Positions 4,662 to 6,555 of a stretch of DNA of 6,555 nucleotides are shown here, one piece after another. The stretch's first letter is position 1. Every line of letters starts with the position of its first letter. Origin of the DNA: Candidatus Tayloriibacteriota bacterium (GTDB taxonomy: Bacteria; Patescibacteriota; Minisyncoccia; Phycocordibacterales; GWA1-40-21); assembly GCA_026395155.1 (NCBI GenBank), contig JAPLZG010000059.1, positions 1 through 6,555 on the forward strand, given 5' to 3'. The translations under genes were made by a program, and so were the position numbers. The notes beneath the pieces were generated by a model. The model saw only the letters and a program-made list of their open reading frames with translations. It was not told the origin of the DNA and searched no databases.

Positions 4662-5768
4662 ATGTCTAGAAAAATACTTTTGTCTGGGATAAAACCAACA
4701 GGGCGAGTGCATATAGGAAATTATTTTGGTGCAATGAAACAGTTTGTAGAAATGCAAAATGATTTTGAGAGTTATGTTTTTATTGCTGATTATCATGCAA
4801 TGACTACTGTACAAAATAAAGAAGAACTTTCTCAGGGTATTATTGATATTGCACTAGATTATTTAGCTATTGGTCTTGATCCGAAAAAGGTTGTGCTTTT
4901 CAAACAATCTGATGTCCCACAAGTTTATGAACTTACATGGATTTTTAATTGTATTACAACAATGCCATATCTTATGAGAGCTCACGCTTATAAAGATGCT
5001 GAAGCAAAAAATAAAGAAATTAATGTCGGACTTTTTGATTATCCTTTACTTATGGCTTCAGATATTTTGCTTCAAGATGCTGATGTTGTCCCTGTTGGTC
5101 AAGACCAAAAACAGCATGTTGAATATGCTCGTGATACTGCACAGAAATTTAATAATATTTTTTGCTCTAATCTTAAGAATCAAGTAAAGAATATTAGAGA
5201 AAAAATAGATAATCTTACTGAAATCAAATTAAATAATGAAGAAGAGGATTTAACCAACACCAATGTTTTCCAAAAAATAGATGGACATCAAAAAGAAGTC
5301 TTTAAAATTCCAGAACCATTTATTTTGAAGGATGTTGAAACTGTCCCTGGAACAGATGGAAGAAAGATGAGTAAAAGTTACGATAATGTAATACCGCTTT
5401 TTGCAACATATGAAGAAATTAAAAAAGCCGTGATGAGTATTCCAACAGATTCAAAGGGTGTGGATGAATCTAAAAATCCAGACGAATCAAATATATTTGC
5501 GATTCATAAACTTCTCTTAAATTCGTCTGAAAAGGAGGCTTTGGCTTTAAGATACAAGAATGGAGGACTTGGCTATAAAGAGGCCAAGGAGGGCCTAATA
5601 GCAAGCTTGGAGGACTTTATTAAGCCTATAAGAGAGAAAAGGGCAATGCTTGCGGGTGATTTAGAGACTGTTTTTGACATACTAAAAGAAGGCGGCAAAA
5701 GGGCGGGAATGAGAGCTGAAAAGAAAATGGAAGAGGTGAGGAAAGCGGTGGGGGTGGAGATATATTAA
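4662..5768 (+). CDS. trpS: Tryptophanyl-tRNA synthetase
   Basis: This class I synthetase charges tRNA-Trp. It is complete at 368 residues, versus about 330 for typical bacterial TrpRS. HIGH appears as HIGN (17-20) in PTGRVHIGNYFGA, the Trp-pocket region includes DYPLLMASDILLQDADVVPVGQDQ (126-149), and KMSKS is at 235-239 in DGRKMSKSYDN. The extra length is an Asn/Lys/Glu-rich insertion at about 168-211, placed between the FN motif of the catalytic domain and VFKIPEPFI, which are nearly adjacent in most homologues. It starts 5 nt after the S4 ORF stop and has no SD, so it is probably co-transcribed with tyrS and reached by reinitiation or coupling. A second, broken copy of its 5' end lies at 2697. 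Confidence 0.95.
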   Translation: MSRKILLSGIKPTGRVHIGNYFGAMKQFVEMQNDFESYVFIADYHAMTTVQNKEELSQGIIDIALDYLAIGLDPKKVVLFKQSDVPQVYELTWIFNCITTMPYLMRAHAYKDAEAKNKEINVGLFDYPLLMASDILLQDADVVPVGQDQKQHVEYARDTAQKFNNIFCSNLKNQVKNIREKIDNLTEIKLNNEEEDLTNTNVFQKIDGHQKEVFKIPEPFILKDVETVPGTDGRKMSKSYDNVIPLFATYEEIKKAVMSIPTDSKGVDESKNPDESNIFAIHKLLLNSSEKEALALRYKNGGLGYKEAKEGLIASLEDFIKPIREKRAMLAGDLETVFDILKEGGKRAGMRAEKKMEEVRKAVGVEIY

Positions 5769-5770
5769 GA

Positions 5771-5845
5771 AGTTGAAAGTTTATAAAGTTATAAAGTTTG
5801 TAAAGTCAGAAAAAATAATACAAAAGAGTTGAAAGTTTATAAAGT
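5771..5845. repeat. 19-bp direct repeat pair after trpS
   Basis: AGTTGAAAGTTTATAAAGT occurs at 5771-5789 and exactly again at 5827-5845. The first copy is followed by two further partial units (TATAAAGT, TGTAAAGT), so the tract grows by short AAAGT-ended units. It contains no ORF or strong hairpin. It resembles short tandem tracts common between CPR genes. Confidence 0.75.
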
Positions 5846-5865
5846 GACAATAAAAGACAAAAGAA

Positions 5866-5901
5866 AAGGCCCGCGTGTATCCTCACGCGGGCCTTGTATT
5901 T
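5866..5901 (+). terminator. Terminator of the tyrS-trpS operon
   Basis: A perfect 12-bp GC-rich stem pairs 5866-5877 with 5884-5895 around a 6-nt loop. The stem starts AAGGCCCGCGTG. The 3' tail is only moderately T-rich (TTGTATTTAATT), and A residues precede the stem, so it could also work on the - strand. It closes the synthetase operon. Confidence 0.8.
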
Positions 5902-5948
5902 AATTATTTTGCTAAAATCTAGTAGCTAAGAGTCGACGGCTATTTTAG

Positions 5949-5977
5949 TTGACATTAAAATGAATATAGTATATACT
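5949..5977 (+). promoter_or_regulatory. Consensus promoter for the DEAD-box helicase
   Basis: TTGACA (5949-5954), a 17-nt spacer and TATACT (5972-5977) match the housekeeping consensus at 11 of 12 bases with ideal spacing. Transcription would start near 5984, leaving a leader of about 195 nt before the helicase ATG. Confidence 0.8.
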
Positions 5978-5983
5978 ATCTAA

Positions 5984-6178
5984 GTAAATGAATCTCTAGG
6001 TTAGGTGATGGAAATGGGGAATTGTTTATATGAGATAACCCCAGTCAAATATTTTCTTAAAATATATAAGGTTTCTTTTGTTGGTGTCGGTTTTTTAGTT
6101 TAATGTTATTTATATAACAAAATAAGATTTGACGGGGTGATTATTTTTTATAATTACTTCTCATCTTAAGAAATAATC
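5984..6178 (+). promoter_or_regulatory. Long structured 5' leader of the DEAD-box helicase mRNA
   Basis: No ORF of note is present. Two hairpins stand out: TGGGG (6015-6019) with CCCCA (6039-6043), enclosing TTAT/ATAA (6026-6029 with 6035-6038), and ATATTTT (6049-6055) with AAAATAT directly after it. A T-run in TCGGTTTTTTAG and an AT-rich stretch follow. A poor second -35/-10 pair near 6129-6154 has only a 14-nt spacer. Long leaders on DEAD-box helicase genes often mediate cold-shock or autoregulation, so that is a reasonable guess here. No SD precedes the ATG at 6179. Confidence 0.45.
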
Positions 6179-6555
6179 ATGTATAAAGGTAATTTTAATG
6201 GTCCAAGAAGTTCATCTTCTGGTACTGCTAGGTTTGGTAATAGAAGTCATGGAAGTGGTGGTTTTAGAGGTGGAAGAAGCGGAGGTTTCCGTGGAGGAAG
6301 AGGTGGTGGTGGAAACAGAGGAAAAACAGAAACAATAAATTTTGCAAGATTTATAAATAAAGTTCAAATGGTTGAAGAAGTTGAAGTATTCAAACCAGAA
6401 CATAATTTTCAAGATTTCAAAATTTCAGATCTTTTAAAAGATTCAATTAGAGATAAAGGCTATAAATTACCAACTCCAATTCAAGATAGAACGATTCCAC
6501 AAATACTTATGGGAAGTGATATCGTTGGTGTTGCAAATACAGGGACTGGTAAAAC
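6179..6555 (+). CDS. DEAD-box RNA helicase, N-terminal part (runs off the window)
   Basis: The first 125 residues are visible and the frame is open at the edge. Residues 1-50 are a Gly/Arg/Ser-rich, disordered tail with FRGG repeats (for example FRGGRSGGFRGGRG at 29-42), which probably binds RNA. It is followed by RFINKV (57-62). The helicase core then begins with the Q motif: F77 upstream aromatic, GYKLPTPIQ (94-102), and Walker A ANTGTGK (119-125). These proteins unwind or remodel RNA using ATP, for example in ribosome assembly or mRNA decay. Bacterial homologues usually carry the RGG-like tail at the C-terminus, while an N-terminal tail followed by FINK is a pattern I associate with CPR genomes. 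Expression is from a consensus promoter through a long leader. Confidence 0.93.
   Translation, partial: MYKGNFNGPRSSSSGTARFGNRSHGSGGFRGGRSGGFRGGRGGGGNRGKTETINFARFINKVQMVEEVEVFKPEHNFQDFKISDLLKDSIRDKGYKLPTPIQDRTIPQILMGSDIVGVANTGTGK

Noticed and set aside
5771..5845. CRISPR array
   Set aside because: Only two exact copies of a short AT-rich repeat, with partial units and no regular spacers or cas genes.
6212..6412. Minus-strand ORF of 66 codons rich in Ser/Thr
   Set aside because: It is the complement of the Gly/Arg-rich tail of the helicase; the composition is a shadow of that repeat, with no SD or homology.
1..6555. tRNA or rRNA genes near the synthetase genes
   Set aside because: No cloverleaf, GGTTCGA-type T-arm or rRNA-like segment was found in any intergenic region by eye.

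Overview
The window is AT-rich and looks like a small-genome bacterium of the Candidate Phyla Radiation (Patescibacteria). This is inferred from several things: most genes have little or no Shine-Dalgarno sequence, the DEAD-box helicase has an RGG-rich N-terminus followed by 'RFINK' as in CPR helicases, short REP-like repeats lie between genes, and a divergent TIKI/TraB-like protein is present. All genes are on the + strand. The complete ORFs contain no in-frame TGA, so the standard bacterial code fits and the TGA-to-Gly code of Gracilibacteria/Absconditabacteria is not indicated.

Accessory left half (1-2585). The window opens in the last 42 codons of an IS30/rve-type transposase. Next is a compact three-gene block that looks like a previously undescribed RiPP (ribosomally made, enzyme-modified peptide) locus. 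It holds (i) a 49-residue precursor-like peptide at 205-354, not long enough for ordinary ORF calling, with a consensus SD, its own candidate promoter and an intrinsic terminator directly behind it; (ii) a 273-residue TIKI/TraB-like putative metal-dependent hydrolase with GxxH and GAGH motifs, apparently transcribed from its own extended -10 promoter with almost no leader; and (iii) a 352-residue radical SAM/SPASM peptide maturase, preceded by a leader that can fold in two mutually exclusive ways. The block ends in two tandem intrinsic terminators. The peptide has no Cys. Its C-terminal third carries His, His, Tyr and Trp in two pairs spaced three residues apart, ending in Trp-Asp-Asn, which fits three-residue cyclophane (triceptide) chemistry. 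The simplest model is that the SPASM enzyme crosslinks the core and the TIKI-like protein removes the leader or otherwise processes the peptide. This is inference.

Middle (2586-3548). A good sigma-70-type promoter drives a truncated, diverged copy of the first 41 codons or so of trpS. That ORF runs into and overlaps the start of a Nudix hydrolase gene. Behind it is a GC-richer intergenic patch with a pair of G-rich direct repeats, a long hairpin and a widespread REP-like element.

Core right half (3549-6555). tyrS is interrupted: the catalytic domain ends at a stop, and the S4 tRNA-binding domain continues in the +1 frame with the usual linker missing. It is followed 5 nt later by a complete trpS with an unusual insertion of about 45 residues. 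A direct repeat pair and a strong terminator close this aminoacyl-tRNA synthetase operon. A perfect -35/-10 pair then starts a transcript with a structured leader of about 195 nt ahead of a DEAD-box RNA helicase that runs off the end of the window.
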